From Pyrenula massariospora (lineage: Eukaryota > Ascomycota > Eurotiomycetes > Pyrenulales > Pyrenulaceae): a stretch of DNA of 64,000 nt. The stretch covers positions 744,001 to 808,000 of the forward strand of contig JAGFMI010000013.1 in the NCBI GenBank assembly GCA_021030905.1. Reading direction: 5' to 3'. The notes beneath the pieces were generated by a model, which saw nothing but the letters and a program-made list of their open reading frames with translations, was not told the DNA's origin and ran no database searches. Made by a program: the position numbers and the translations under genes. Of this stretch, positions 1 through 11,079 are shown piece after piece; the stretch's first letter is position 1, and each line of letters opens with the position of its first letter.

Positions 1-2
1 GC

Positions 3-239
3 GTTGTTGAAACCACTAGCCCCGTCCCGAAAGGACACCGCCCATGTACGGATCGCGTTTGGACGAGTGTGTTGACGGCGAGATCGGAAGCAGTCTTTAG
101 AAAAGCGCTCAGCAACATGATCATTCCTAGCCATGATGCAGGTGATGCTTTTAAGCTTTTGAATGACTTGAACAAACTCCAACCGGAAAGCCAACCTGTC
201 ATGCAGTTCAACGGCACATTTTGTCTCTTAAGCAGCTGA
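3..239 (+). CDS. 3' end of an unrecognised gene cut by the window edge
   Basis: An open frame enters from the left edge and runs about 78 codons to a TGA at 237-239. The peptide is hydrophilic, with a stretch rich in Leu, Asn and Lys near its end, and no motif I recognise. It could be the last exon of a gene starting left of the window, or a chance open frame. The length is only mildly unlikely by chance, so confidence is low. Confidence 0.25.
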   Translation, partial: VVETTSPVPKGHRPCTDRVWTSVLTARSEAVFRKALSNMIIPSHDAGDAFKLLNDLNKLQPESQPVMQFNGTFCLLSS

Positions 240-898
240 AGCTTCACGCTGTCGTCGCAGCACTTTTTGCCCACGATACCAACGAGGAGAAAGAGAGGAA
301 TTAGGTAGATGCGAAAGATTAACCGGACGAGAGAGCTGTCATAGTCAACAAGCAGCGTGTTTGATGTATGTATGGCAGCAATGCTGAAGGCCATAGTGAA
401 AAGTTCACGGGGACGAGCAACGGGAGAAGAAAAACAAAAGAGTCCAAATTTGAGACTTCTAGACTGCGTCTTTGGAAACATGGCGAGCCTCCAACCCTGC
501 GACCGAACATGCACCAAGGAACCTGAGAAGTAAGCTCCGCTGTCGTTCGTCAGCAAGAGACTCATCTGGCCAAGAGAAGCTTAGTGTTAGAAAAGGCTTG
601 GGTGGATGTACGCCTTTGTTTCAGATCAGCAGGTAGATCTCTCGATCTAGTTGGATACGAGGGATGGCGTAGTGCCATCGAATGCTTCCACAAGGCTGCG
701 TACGACGTGTGAATATGACGCCCTAGCTTCGACCAAGTCATTGCGCATTGCGTCAAGCCAACCTTTTGCCCCCTCGACATGAATATTCGCCCTCCAATAT
801 GAATCTTCTCCTTTTTCCAGCTTCGTTCCCCTTGTTTATAAGCTCCATCGTTCTCTACGCTCATGCTCGAAGCCGTGATCAAAAGTTGCAAAGAAAAC
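240..898. other. intergenic, no gene seen
   Basis: Short open frames overlap on both strands here, but none has a recognisable domain, signal peptide or splice pattern. The right part is presumably the promoter of the secreted protein starting at 899. Confidence 0.5.
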
Positions 899-1766
899 AT
901 GTACGCTCAACTGACTATGTCTTTATTGTTCGTTATCAACCTTATCTGTTGGGTTATTCCAACCAAAGCACGCCAATTCGATTTGCTGCCAAGACAAGCA
1001 GCTGGCCCTCAACAATATTTGTCATGTTCATCGATGCTTTCCACCTGTCCACCGGCACTCGATAGTGAGTAGCGCTTTTTGCTCTGTCTTAAAAATGATT
1101 TAAGCTGATAGATTGTGCGAATTAGTCTGCGCAAGCTCCTTCTGTGCGCAATGTCAAAGCTTCGGTGGGACGTCTTTCGAATCCTGCTGCAGTGCGACTC
1201 GACCTGCCTCGTGTTTCGAGTCCGTGTATGTCACTGACTCAAATGCTAAGGCTTGCCTCACTGCGCTAGCCCTCTCATCCAGCTGTGCTAGCGAGACTCC
1301 TGGCTTCGGATCGCTCAAAGAAACTGACGGGGCATCGTGCTTGTGTTATTCTAGCTCAACTTGGATCCCAGACGTATTTGATGCGGCGTGGATGGCATGC
1401 TTCAGCTATGGAGCCACAGCAACTGACATTACAATCTCTCCGGAAGGCCAGGCGCTGTGCACAAGTGTAGGAAATATTCTCTCAGCGAGTGTCTCGGCAA
1501 GCACAACTGGTCAGAGTCAAATTTCGACCTCCAGTCTTTCATCGCCAACTTCGCCAGTCCCGGCTTTTCCATCGACGACTTCTGTTGCTGCCATCACAAG
1601 CACCATAGCAACAACATCGCCAACAACAACAACAACAGCGGGGTTGACGCCTAAAGGGGGAGCGGAAAGTCTGTCTCGGAATGTAAGCTTTCTAGAATCT
1701 GTTATCTCCCATTTAACAATTTCTATAAGCATTAGGCTCGATGCTGACTTTTATGGCCGTGGATAG
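899..1766 (+). CDS. secreted cysteine-rich protein with Ser/Thr-rich tail
   Basis: Exon 1 (899-1064) encodes a signal peptide with the hydrophobic core SLLFVINLICWVI, followed by a possible Kex2-like site LPRQ. A GTGAGT...TTAG intron (1065-1125) joins exon 2 (1126-1766) in frame; the exons sum to 268 codons. The mature part has about 14 cysteines, including adjacent CC and CxC pairs, and then a Ser/Thr-rich low-complexity tail. The arrangement resembles fungal wall or surface proteins of the CFEM/WSC style, but the cysteine spacing does not match CFEM well enough to name it. A possible second intron (1683-1735) would end the protein at about 1747 instead. There is no clear C-terminal hydrophobic segment, so a GPI anchor is not supported. 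Confidence 0.6.
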
Positions 1767-2891
1767 ACGTGGTCGAGTGTGGTGTTTTCTATCTTCTACT
1801 TGATTGCCTGGGCTTTAGGATAGCGCAAGGAGCGATGCGTGACTTGTCGATAGTCTTTAAAAGGCGCACGGCAACACGAATGGAGGAATCGTGAAGACTC
1901 TAGCATTGTCAACAGAGTCCGGTTACCCAGCGAAGGGAAGCGCCATGGCTAATGGAGATGAAGATTATGCCGCAGTCTACTTCGCTGCAGGGCGTCGGTC
2001 ACTCTCAAAACCGCACAGATCGCCTGAAAGCGGAGGGGCGTCCATATCATTGACTCACTCTTATCTAAAAGTGGGGTCGTGGTCAGGCCTCAGCTAGCCG
2101 CCGCAGCCGCCACGGACGCCTTTTCGTGCTTTTGGCAACAATCTTGTAGCGCCAATGTGGCTTACAATATTGATATCAAGCCAAATTAATGCTGCTTTGG
2201 GACAGCTGTTCCGCTTCTTGATAGTAGGACGAATTGATGAAGTGATGTATTGAGATGGCTGTGATGACGACACGCGGCACGCGAAAGAGCTAAGTCCGCT
2301 CATACCATGCACCTAGACGAATGTTGTCGTCCAGTGTTGAAATCGTCTTCCAAGGCGTGATAACTTTTTCGCCAGTCCATCTACTTGGATGAAGCTTGAC
2401 CGTCGTCTTATGGCGGCACCCAAATGGCCAAGTTCCTGCTGCCATATGACTTTTGGTCGAAAACACCAATTCGCATTTCTACCCACGTTATACTCTACAC
2501 GGCTTGGCGATGGATGGGGGAAAAGCAACATGACTACCTGGTGAATGTTCACTTCATTTTGCTTTAAAGTACTGGCCTAGATTTTCCTTGAACCGTAGTG
2601 TGCCCGAAAGCTAGCAACAAATGTATAAGCTGTACAAGACCGTTGACCCACTAACTAAATTAATGGAGACAATAGACATGGACTAGTACATACAATCCTG
2701 CTCGCGCAGCACGGCCCTGTGAGTGAAGGGGACTCTAGTCCGTCTCTGCACAGGGTATTGAGGTTGGATGGCTCTAGAGAGAAGACACCGGAAGTGCTTG
2801 AGGGCCAATGGGCTACGCTAGGTCACTTTAGCAGCTCTACAACAGATGAGAGGTCCGATTCAATCTCGAACATTAAGGAGTGTAACGTGTT
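1767..2891. other. intergenic, no gene seen
   Basis: About 1.1 kb with only short, overlapping, unrecognisable open frames on both strands. No repeat or RNA gene was noticed. Confidence 0.5.
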
Positions 2892-3923
2892 CTATTCACG
2901 CCAGTCCGAGCCGTCAGATCTATATACATTCCCTCGGACACTTGGATGCCATTGGTGCCGGCGTAAGCGCCACCCTCGCTCTTTCAATTTCGCGACTACC
3001 GCATACATAACGACACTAACCGGGTTGTCTATCACATTCTCTGCCGGGACTTGGGGTAGAGCCCAGAAACCTTCGACCGTCCCGCGGAGCTTGAATGGGG
3101 GCAATCGGCAGAATTCCGAGAGAATGTGACAGGCAGCGAGGGTCATGAAGGTGTCGATGCCGTTCATTCGACTGTAATCGCCACCGGGGGATAGGTCGTC
3201 CATTGAAGTCAATACTTGACCTGGGATAAACGGCTCCTGAAGTAAGTCATCGCAAAGCGTCACCGTGGCTCGGATCAGTTCTCGTGGATAGTCCGGATGG
3301 GAAGCTTCCGGAGGTGTGGGGTCCCATGAAAAAATGAAAGACCCATCATAGCGATAAGCATCGCAACCACGAGTAGGCCCCATCATTATGTCGTTGGCCG
3401 GATCATACCACTCTTGATATCGCCCTGGTGTGTTCACGGACCGGTCCCATCGTGGTCGCTGGGCCTGTACGGTGTAATTCTGGGGCCGATCAGCAACCGG
3501 CGGGTCGGGACGGAGCCGCCACCGCGAGCTGCCGTCGATTCTGTCCCCGTCACAATAGAAGCGAAAGTTTCCTGACGGACGTTCGCTGGGAGCAACACCT
3601 GGCGGTGTTACATCCTGCATGTCTCGAAAAGCCGTGTAGATGTTCTCGAGTTGATGTTCAACGAGTGGCAGGGTTGCACCCTCAATAGCGTATGGATCCC
3701 TTCTAAAGAATGTACGAAAGACGTGCTTGCTATACTCACTATTTCTATCACCAAGCAGCGCTAATGCGCTTCTTGCCATTGATTTAGCTCCTTGAAAGGA
3801 CCTTGGGAAAATGTCGGTTCGATAATTATGACATGATGGAGAAACATAATAAGTATATGGTTCCGTACATGATGCGAATAACACTAGAGTGGACACTGCA
3901 AGGGTGATCGATACTTGCATCAT
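2892..3923 (-). CDS. secreted protein, degenerate metalloprotease-like family, copy A
   Basis: Single-exon gene of 343 aa with a clear signal peptide (core ITLAVSTLVLFAS). The layout recalls fungal secreted proteins related to M35/lysine-specific metallo-endopeptidases: an early conserved Cys (VSPSCHNY), a helix-rich N-terminal half, an YCDGD motif near residue 120, an EWYDPANDI stretch, a TVTLCDD strand, then a long helix (GIDTFMTLAACHILSEF) where active enzymes carry HExxH. No HExxH is present anywhere, so if the relation holds the protein is not a classical zinc protease. A multi-exon paralogue lies at 34909-36392 and shares the signal peptide, YCD, TLC, ID-helix and RGWRL blocks in the same order. 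The protease link is inference from motif order; the paralogy is well supported. Confidence 0.7.
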   Translation of the reverse strand: MMQVSITLAVSTLVLFASCTEPYTYYVSPSCHNYRTDIFPRSFQGAKSMARSALALLGDRNSEYSKHVFRTFFRRDPYAIEGATLPLVEHQLENIYTAFRDMQDVTPPGVAPSERPSGNFRFYCDGDRIDGSSRWRLRPDPPVADRPQNYTVQAQRPRWDRSVNTPGRYQEWYDPANDIMMGPTRGCDAYRYDGSFIFSWDPTPPEASHPDYPRELIRATVTLCDDLLQEPFIPGQVLTSMDDLSPGGDYSRMNGIDTFMTLAACHILSEFCRLPPFKLRGTVEGFWALPQVPAENVIDNPVSVVMYAVVAKLKERGWRLRRHQWHPSVRGNVYRSDGSDWRE

Positions 3924-5218
3924 TGTAGGGAGAGGATACCGGAAGATATCACGTACCAGAAGAACAAGGGATGAAAAAATTCAGGATGTGCCTATATTTT
4001 AAAATCATGATAGTGGACCGTAACCTCTAACTCCACGGCGAGGCGCATCGAATCCCACGAACGTTGGATTGCCATGCTTGTTTTGAGCCTCATTACCTGA
4101 TGGCTTAGGCCTACGAGACTGAAATGTTGGTCTTCGTCGGAATGACAGAAGAGGGAACACCTCGGAGGCATTCCGCAGTATCAGAAAGTCGAATAAATTA
4201 CGTCACGGATCAATCCGCGCACAATCCCACCTCATGCACTTCTGCACGCCAAGTTCATCAAAACTTTAAGAAGCATATGACCTTCTTATAATGGCTGGTT
4301 AATTTCTCTTGAAATGTACCGAAAGCGCAGCGAATTTCTCTATTGTGCTCGTATGTTACGGATCTGGGAAGACTCCCCTTTTAAAGGTAGGTGTGCCGAG
4401 ATGTCCAACCAGGCCCAGGGCAGAGTCGTCTTTACATTTTTAACTTGTCACGGTATCTGTGTAGGAAACTCAGGGCCTTCTGGCCTCTATATTCCACCAA
4501 AAAGGAAATACTCACCCCAGAACATCGCTGCTCCTTAAAGGTCTCGGTTCAATGGACCAACATTTCAATGCGCGTTAGTTTTATTCTAAATACGTAACCT
4601 GTACCCTTCATATAGTCAAAAGGCTTTCTCAGTTCCAAACGATTGTAATCAATGCATTTAAATATTGCATGATTCTTAAACATATAAAAAGGAATTTGCT
4701 ATGATGTCTCTCTCATGAGCCTCAAGGTTGATTCAGCAGTAAAAACTTCTTCATGAGAGATTGGTCTGTTGCTCAGGGCTGGAGAGGTGTGAGAGACGCG
4801 TTGGCCTGATCGACAAGGTTGTAGATATATCTCGTGATTGAAAGGGCTGTGTCTTTGATGGTTGAATACCGAACCAGAGCATCAACAAGGCTTGAACCCT
4901 CAAGCGATACTGTATAGGATTTCTCCTGGCCAGGAATGTAAATGTATCCCGTTCCTTAGCGGCACTACGAGGAGGTTAAATCCAAGCCGCCTTGATGCTT
5001 TTCATTTTTTCCTCCTCGACAGACAACCTATTCGTCGTATTGGTGAAATCGGATGAACGTTCTGGTTGGTCAGAGTAATTCATATAGAGGTTTCATTAAC
5101 GAAGCTCGGCTCTAATGCCTTGCATTGACGCAAGGTGATAATAGTTACGTTGGGATATAGATTTATGGTTAGATTGCATTTGCACGGCGTGAAGAGCCGT
5201 ATGACCCTGTCTCTTCCT
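3924..5218. other. intergenic, no gene seen
   Basis: About 1.3 kb between the secreted protein's promoter side and the 3' end of the HET gene. It is moderately AT-rich around 4600-4750. No coding region, repeat array or RNA gene could be supported. Confidence 0.5.
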
Positions 5219-7513
5219 TTATCTTAATCTTACTTCCTCCAACCTCCCTATCCACTCGTCCTTCTTCTCCAGCGGCACATCCCTCATCAGCCCGCTCACG
5301 GACGCCACAGTAACAAGTCTACTACATTCCTGGTCAAATTTGAGAACATAAAGATACCTCCCGTGCGGCACGAAGCAAATCTGGTCTCCCGGGCAAACTT
5401 TGTTGGGCGCGTAGCCCCATTTGCATCTACCCGAGGATCCTCCGTCGGTCTGGAAGAACCATTTGGAAGAGTGATCTGAGAGAACGGATTGTAGGTCGCG
5501 GGAAAAGAGGTTGAACTCAGGTTCAGAAAGGGCAAAGGAGGTTGAAAGAAAGGAGTCATCGGTTGAATCGGAGAAAGATTCGCTTGAGAGATGTAGAGAA
5601 CTGGATGAAGACTGTGCCTGCTGTTGTTGTTGTGATGGTTGGCTTTGCAGCTTCTCTCTTAGGTAGTCGCGCAACTTGTACGGCTGTTCAGATTCTTCTC
5701 CGTCATTATCCTTATCAACACAAAATGCGTACGTGGCGATCTTCAAAAACCAATCTAGTTGATCTTTTGTAGCTACTCGGATCTTTCTAGGTTTTGCTTC
5801 ATCGATGGGCTGCTCGCGAGATATGGAGTAGGAATCACGGTCAAAATGGTCTTTTTGCACTGGATCAAAGACTTCCCTTATAGTCTCAAGCCTGACTATA
5901 CTTAAAGCCATCACATCTGGATCCCCTTCATCCTCGTCACCAAAAGACATCTTCATGTGCTCCTTCCAAACATTTGTGGACGATTTTGAGATTACTAAGT
6001 CCTTGTGATTGATTTCCAGATAAGCCCCATCAATTGGCCCGCTTTGATTGCTGAAATCCGGACACCACGAGGGCGGCAGGTTCTCGCTCTTGCACGGAGA
6101 GGAAACTGGCCTAGCGCTGTACTCTTCCATCAAGAGTGTCCAGTAAAATCCGTCCCTACGAAAGCGGCAGATAGCCTTTACGGCGAGCTTGTATACCTCC
6201 GATGGTGGTAGTGCGTAGTCCACAGGGATTAAAGAGCGCGTCCTCTCCCCCGTTAGTCCTAGGATCCCGTATACGATATCTTGTGGGTTCGTCGCCTGGC
6301 GAGAACTTGTGATCTTCAGAAGAAAATAGAGGTTTTCATCTGAGAACAAACGAATCTTCTCTAAGATTCTGTAGCGTTCCGAAAGAGCTGCAATTTCGTC
6401 TCTAGTCTCTGGACAGGGAAACAGGATGTCTGCGTAGTCCGGCTTAAATAAGCGCGACTGGCAACAGCCAAAAATTCGCCAGTCAGTATGATGATGCTCT
6501 CCACAGAGGATGGTGGCTTTTTTTGCTGGGGCGATTTCTTGAAATGTCCATACCCGCGAGAACCACGCCCGAGCGTTGAGCTTATGGAATGCTTTCCAAA
6601 ACTCGTCATGGTAGGGAAAAATATGATCTTTTATAATTGTACTGCTTTGCAGGACGCTTCTCATCTTTTCTCGCATACCATCAGATAAGTTATTGCTTTC
6701 TCCGAGCATTACGAGTAGTTGGTATAGAGCTTCAAGGCTTTCCCTTCGAATACCAAATTGGCTATTCAAATTCGATCTCAACAGCTGGTTATCACCTCTC
6801 CATGAATAGTGTTTTCCTTTCAATTGTCTAATTTTGTTCTTAGTGAAGGCTTTGAGCCGTCTTCGGGAAGCTCCACCTTCAAGTTCTTCGAAGCTTTCAA
6901 AAGGAAGCATTTTCCCCGTGACTTTCGGCATTAAATGAAGTTCGAGCCACTTCATCACCAGCATAACCTTTGCGCTATCATTCTTCTCTTCGCCTAGCCA
7001 GACAAGGGTACGTCTTGCTTTCCGGTAGATCTGATTCATGATTTGAACCTGGTGGGATTTTTCTTCGTCGTTACTCTGGTTAATGCAGATCTGGTCAATC
7101 CAAATAGAACATGATGTCTCTTTCTTCTCAGTAAGAAAGGAAAAAATTGCCTTCAGAGCCTGGAATAGATTGACTGTCACTCGGAAAGTCCCACCATTAA
7201 CTGCAATTACTTCATCTTGTGTCCCAATTCCCCAACAGTATGATAGAGCGAAATATCTAGGTGCCTTTTGCAACTTTGTGTTTTGGAGTACGCAATCGAT
7301 ATGATCGCCATCGACAGCCGTGATTTGCAGAAGACGAATTTCATTGTTAGGTTCAACAAATGGTAAGTATTCTAACGGAGGAGTCGCTCCGATAGGCTGA
7401 GCGACCGCCTCCGAAGAAGACATGGTTAGACCTTGATACAGGTGAAATTTTCTCCCTTGGAACTCTGGTGAAAATATTTTCCTGAAAGACGGGGAAGGCT
7501 CTGCGATGATCAA
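5219..7513 (-). CDS. HET-domain (heterokaryon incompatibility) protein
   Basis: Intronless gene of 764 aa. The HET domain is plain: ALSYCWG at residues 89-95, WIDQICINQ at 138-146, VWLG at 171-174 and RVWTFQE at 320-326. A spacer of about 145 residues sits between the VWLG and RVWTFQE blocks. The C-terminal region carries a Gln/Ser-rich stretch near residue 640 and ends with the GDQICFVPHGRYLYVLK block common in large HET proteins. The family is known for triggering cell death after fusion of incompatible hyphae, though most members have no assigned partner. A start at Met31 (7423) is equally plausible because the first 30 residues look unconserved. No NACHT, ankyrin or WD40 repeats are present. 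Confidence 0.92.
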   Translation of the reverse strand: MIIAEPSPSFRKIFSPEFQGRKFHLYQGLTMSSSEAVAQPIGATPPLEYLPFVEPNNEIRLLQITAVDGDHIDCVLQNTKLQKAPRYFALSYCWGIGTQDEVIAVNGGTFRVTVNLFQALKAIFSFLTEKKETSCSIWIDQICINQSNDEEKSHQVQIMNQIYRKARRTLVWLGEEKNDSAKVMLVMKWLELHLMPKVTGKMLPFESFEELEGGASRRRLKAFTKNKIRQLKGKHYSWRGDNQLLRSNLNSQFGIRRESLEALYQLLVMLGESNNLSDGMREKMRSVLQSSTIIKDHIFPYHDEFWKAFHKLNARAWFSRVWTFQEIAPAKKATILCGEHHHTDWRIFGCCQSRLFKPDYADILFPCPETRDEIAALSERYRILEKIRLFSDENLYFLLKITSSRQATNPQDIVYGILGLTGERTRSLIPVDYALPPSEVYKLAVKAICRFRRDGFYWTLLMEEYSARPVSSPCKSENLPPSWCPDFSNQSGPIDGAYLEINHKDLVISKSSTNVWKEHMKMSFGDEDEGDPDVMALSIVRLETIREVFDPVQKDHFDRDSYSISREQPIDEAKPRKIRVATKDQLDWFLKIATYAFCVDKDNDGEESEQPYKLRDYLREKLQSQPSQQQQQAQSSSSSLHLSSESFSDSTDDSFLSTSFALSEPEFNLFSRDLQSVLSDHSSKWFFQTDGGSSGRCKWGYAPNKVCPGDQICFVPHGRYLYVLKFDQECSRLVTVASVSGLMRDVPLEKKDEWIGRLEEVRLR

Positions 7514-9092
7514 GCTTTACCTCGATCATGATCGATTTTAGAAGCACGAGGCTGTGTGGAAGTTGTGTGGAAGTTGTGAGAAGGCTGTGTGGCGATTGTT
7601 CGATCCGATCCATTGATTGACGCACCAAGTACCCCCTACACAGCCAGCGACCTGCCGTGCTAGTAACAAAATGATAAAGAGCTCGACTTCTACTAAACAC
7701 AAAACTCTATTCTGAGGCTACTTTCGGATTTTAAAGTGGCCAATTGGGCAAATGAAACATTATCGTTTATTTACAAATCTTCTAAACAAAGCTCACTGAA
7801 AATTAGAGAACAGTCATTGATTTCAAAGCTGTAATTTTCATTGCTGAGGATCTGCGGGCAAAAGCCAAGAGTATTTTCGGTGTACGATTTACTGTACATC
7901 AGCGTGCTACCCAGCCCCTCCGCTCCCCCACCCCCGCGGTCTCTTCCCCCAAACATGTAAAATACCAACACCTCTCTGCGCCCCCACGCGCACGTGCAAG
8001 TACTCGTCCTCTCAACGACGTGACAAGATGTCCGTGCAGCGAGCTCGAATCATAATAAAGTATTCGTATCTCTTTCCGCACCGAGAAGGACCCTCCACTG
8101 GGGAGGGGGTTTTGGGGTCAATAATATATATTTCTTCGCGAATGTACGGATAACTTGGTACGTTCGGACGTTGATGCTATTTGGCGCCTAGAAGGTGAGC
8201 CTGCCTGCGCCATTTTGTTAGTAGACAGTGGTTTTTTGACTTCAGAGCCGTCAGATAAGGTAACTACCAAGCTAGCTTATTAGGTGTGGAGACTATGTAT
8301 ATGGCTGTTGGAGGTTCAAGATGGGGGTTTGTCTGCTCGTTAGGGGTGGGAGCATGCAGAGCGGTGGAGGAGGAACCTGGGCAAATCCAGGGCGGGCAGG
8401 GATGGGCTGTGGAAGGGAGGACAGGTGATATGAGGTGGGCATGTGCCCTTGATGGTAGGTAGAAGTCTAAAAGTCTCAGTTATATGGTTTGGATTTCTAC
8501 TTAATTAAAAGGCGAGAAAATGGGGGGAAGGGAACGGATCTATAAAAAAAAGCGAAAGGGAGGGGACGGATCCATAAAGAAAGCGAAGGGGAGGGAACAG
8601 ATTTATAAAGAAAGTGAAGAGAAAGGAACAGATCCATAAGAAAAGCGAAGGGGAGGGGAGGGGTTTTGATTTTGTGGAAAGCAACGTATGAAATGAAAGA
8701 CTTTTGTCTAGCTACTCGGTGGCGGAGGATAGAGATTCGCCGGATCATTGGTTGCTTCTTATTTTGGTGTGGGAAGAAGAGACAGCATCGGGCTTGGGGA
8801 ATCTTTTGAGAGATTGCTAGATGGGCGGTCCTTGCGGATGGTTTGACATGGTCGGGAGAGGATCAAAGGAGCTGTGATGTTGATTGTGTAGATTTGGAAA
8901 CCTCTTGATATGTCAGGGGCGCCGCAGCTCGAGACCGGATATGTTCGCGGGCGTGGCTGTCTGGCCACGCACCCCCAGATGGTATTCCTTATAGACGACG
9001 GTAACAAGTGTACTTGAGCAGTACATTGCTAGCCGATGATGGAATATACGAGGTAACGACAAAGCGAATTGCAGAATGACTCGTCCCGTTCT
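7514..9092. other. intergenic with a minisatellite, no gene seen
   Basis: About 1.6 kb separates the HET start from the methyltransferase end. Apart from the purine-rich tandem array at 8531-8660 no structure stands out. Apparent open frames across the array follow the repeat and change frame between units. Confidence 0.5.
8531..8660 (+). repeat. purine-rich minisatellite, about 4 units of 30-33 bp
   Basis: Four imperfect head-to-tail copies start near 8531, 8564, 8594 and 8625. Each has the plan GGAACRGATYYATAA followed by an A-run, then GCGAA and a G-rich end. Units differ by substitutions and small indels, so the array is not very recent. The + strand is almost all purine, giving strong strand asymmetry. 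Confidence 0.8.
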
Positions 9093-10616
9093 TTACTTTG
9101 CAGAACCTCGACCGTCCCACTCAATCCTGACGATGGAAAGGCGTGATCCTGGTGGCGACGTGATCCCGCAGAATCGAAATCTCGGATCAGCGGCGGCAAA
9201 GAGTTCCTTCCAATCCTCACTCCTACGTTCCTTACCATTGCCGAATAATTTCATCACTATGTCCTTTCCCCTTGAAAGATGTTATATCAGGAACAAAAAT
9301 TTTAATTAGATGAGAAGGGTTAATGGCGGTCAACGTACCTTAGGCTCCGTTCCTGTTCCATTGACAAGGCAGCATTATGAGGCATGCAAATATCTACTGG
9401 AACGACTATGGCACTATTTTCCAGTGCTGGAATGAGGTTACGGAGGATCTTGATACTATACGCATCGGACCAGTCGTGTAAGATCATTCGGAAGAAATAG
9501 AGGTCTGCGTCATGGACCGGCTGTTCGGTGAAGAAGTCGTAAGCCATGAAAGTGATGCGCTCTTCCAGCTTGCGATCAAGCGTAGGTCGAGTAGCGATAG
9601 TTTCAGCGCGGTCTTGAACTATGAAATTGAGATGGGGATAAGCTTTGGCAATGGCAATGCTAGTGACGCCATGTGACCCTCCAACGTCAACCACAACACC
9701 ACCTTTTGGCAACGCATGGAAATCATAGGCGTTGATGAAATACTCTGTGCTCATCGATGGGTCAGAATTCAAGAACTTCGTTGAGTCAGCGAATCGTTCT
9801 ACCCGTCCAGGAAACCTGGGGAATTCCACAAAGGGAGGTTGCGTGAATCCATGCGTACGACAGTATGCCTGCGGTCGAAAACGGGAGACATTAGGATTCG
9901 ATTTGTCCAAGAGTTTATGGGTCCTTGCCTACCGCTTCGAGCGGTTCCTGAGATCCAGGAAACTCACGCACAGTTTCCACAAGCTTCAAGGCTGCAGTTG
10001 TCAGCAAGTCGGTATCTACTACCTATACTTACTCACCTGCGGCAAAGCCTTCCAAATCTCTTCTGTGGCGTTGCCCAAACGCAGTCAATAGAGGCATCGC
10101 TTGAAGCACTTGCGTTGCAGCGGTATGGGCCACTACTCCACCTTCTTTCTCTTGGAAGAAATGGTGGGACATAGCCAGGCGTAGAAAACGGCGTGTGTCA
10201 TCTTCATTTAGCGAGCAGGCGTCGGCAATCGCCTTGTATGTTGTAGTTTCGTTCGTAGCAAAAAGGGAATAAATCCGGAATTCGTTGATAAACTGGAGGC
10301 TGAGGAGCTCGCGTGACTGTGCCTTATGAGCAAGAGACCTCTACGTAGGACTGACATAGCTTACATCGTCAGCAGCGTTGAAGATGAGGTCTACAGGACC
10401 AAGTAGGAGGCGGTGAAGGTCAAAGGCGGCTTCTTTCGCAGCCTTCCGCGCGGCTTCAATTTCCGGTGGGAGTAGAGGTGAAGATCCAGGCAGTAAGTGG
10501 GGAAGTGGATCGTGCGAGGGAAAGGGGTGCCTCTGCAACTTCAGGAAATTGGTGTATTCGGCCGTATTCGAGGCAATTATCGAGGCAAGCTCGTCGATGC
10601 CGGGCTTCATCGACAT
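9093..10616 (-). pseudogene. broken O-methyltransferase (secondary-metabolite type)
   Basis: A multi-exon class I SAM-dependent O-methyltransferase related to fungal polyketide O-methyltransferases. Exon 1 begins at 10616 with MSMKPGIDELASII and ends at 10365. Later exons carry the winged-helix block (VAHTAAT), the TEEIWKALPQ block, LVETVREFPGSQEP, and AYCRTHGFTQPP. They are followed by the glycine-rich SAM motif VVDVGGSHG and the catalytic-region ILHDWSD. The last exon (9093-9270) encodes EDWKELFAAADPRF and ends at a TAA. Introns have normal GT/AG ends. Within the second exon the frame does not run through from the VAHTAAT part to the TEEIW part, and no intron explains this, so the gene is probably inactive or the assembly has an error there. 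No polyketide synthase lies nearby in the window. Confidence 0.75.
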
Positions 10617-11079
10617 TATAGGCTATCTCAAGCTTAGCGAGGACTCTTTGCGTTATCTAGGTTCTGGGCGGATGATTGAGAAATACCCAAGTGGAAGGGG
10701 TCTGACTTTTATCCATTCGCTGGCTTCACTGTGCCACCTATTACCGAGATAGAACTAGCAGCTGCATCGAAATGTTTGCTGAAGTGCGGTGGCCGCCGAA
10801 AGTACGATCGTGATTTCCAATTACTGGCTCGAGACTGCTCGTATCGGGCACGGCAAAGCGTCTGTCGGGCAGTGTCACTCATCTTGTCCACTGTCCGAGC
10901 CTTTGAGGAACGAAGCATAGGGATGCAAGAGCACCAATATATTACGGTTTCCTTCAACACTTGAATTGTCCTTTAGCTTGGACTCAGAAAGTTGCCAAAG
11001 ATAAGGAAAGACAAGACAGGAAAGTTATACTAGACGTGGATGTCTAGCGGAATCATTTTGCCTAGAAGATACGTTAGCC
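10617..11079. other. intergenic, no gene seen
   Basis: Upstream side of the methyltransferase and downstream side of the degraded membrane-protein gene. Nothing recognisable was found. Confidence 0.45.

Noticed and set aside
2892-3923. Active M35 metalloprotease
   Set aside because: No HExxH motif exists in the protein; only the wider block order suggests a relation.
8497-8748. Hydrophobic minus-strand open frame across the minisatellite
   Set aside because: Its repeated Pro/Phe/Leu peptide is produced by the purine-rich array and its frame shifts between units.
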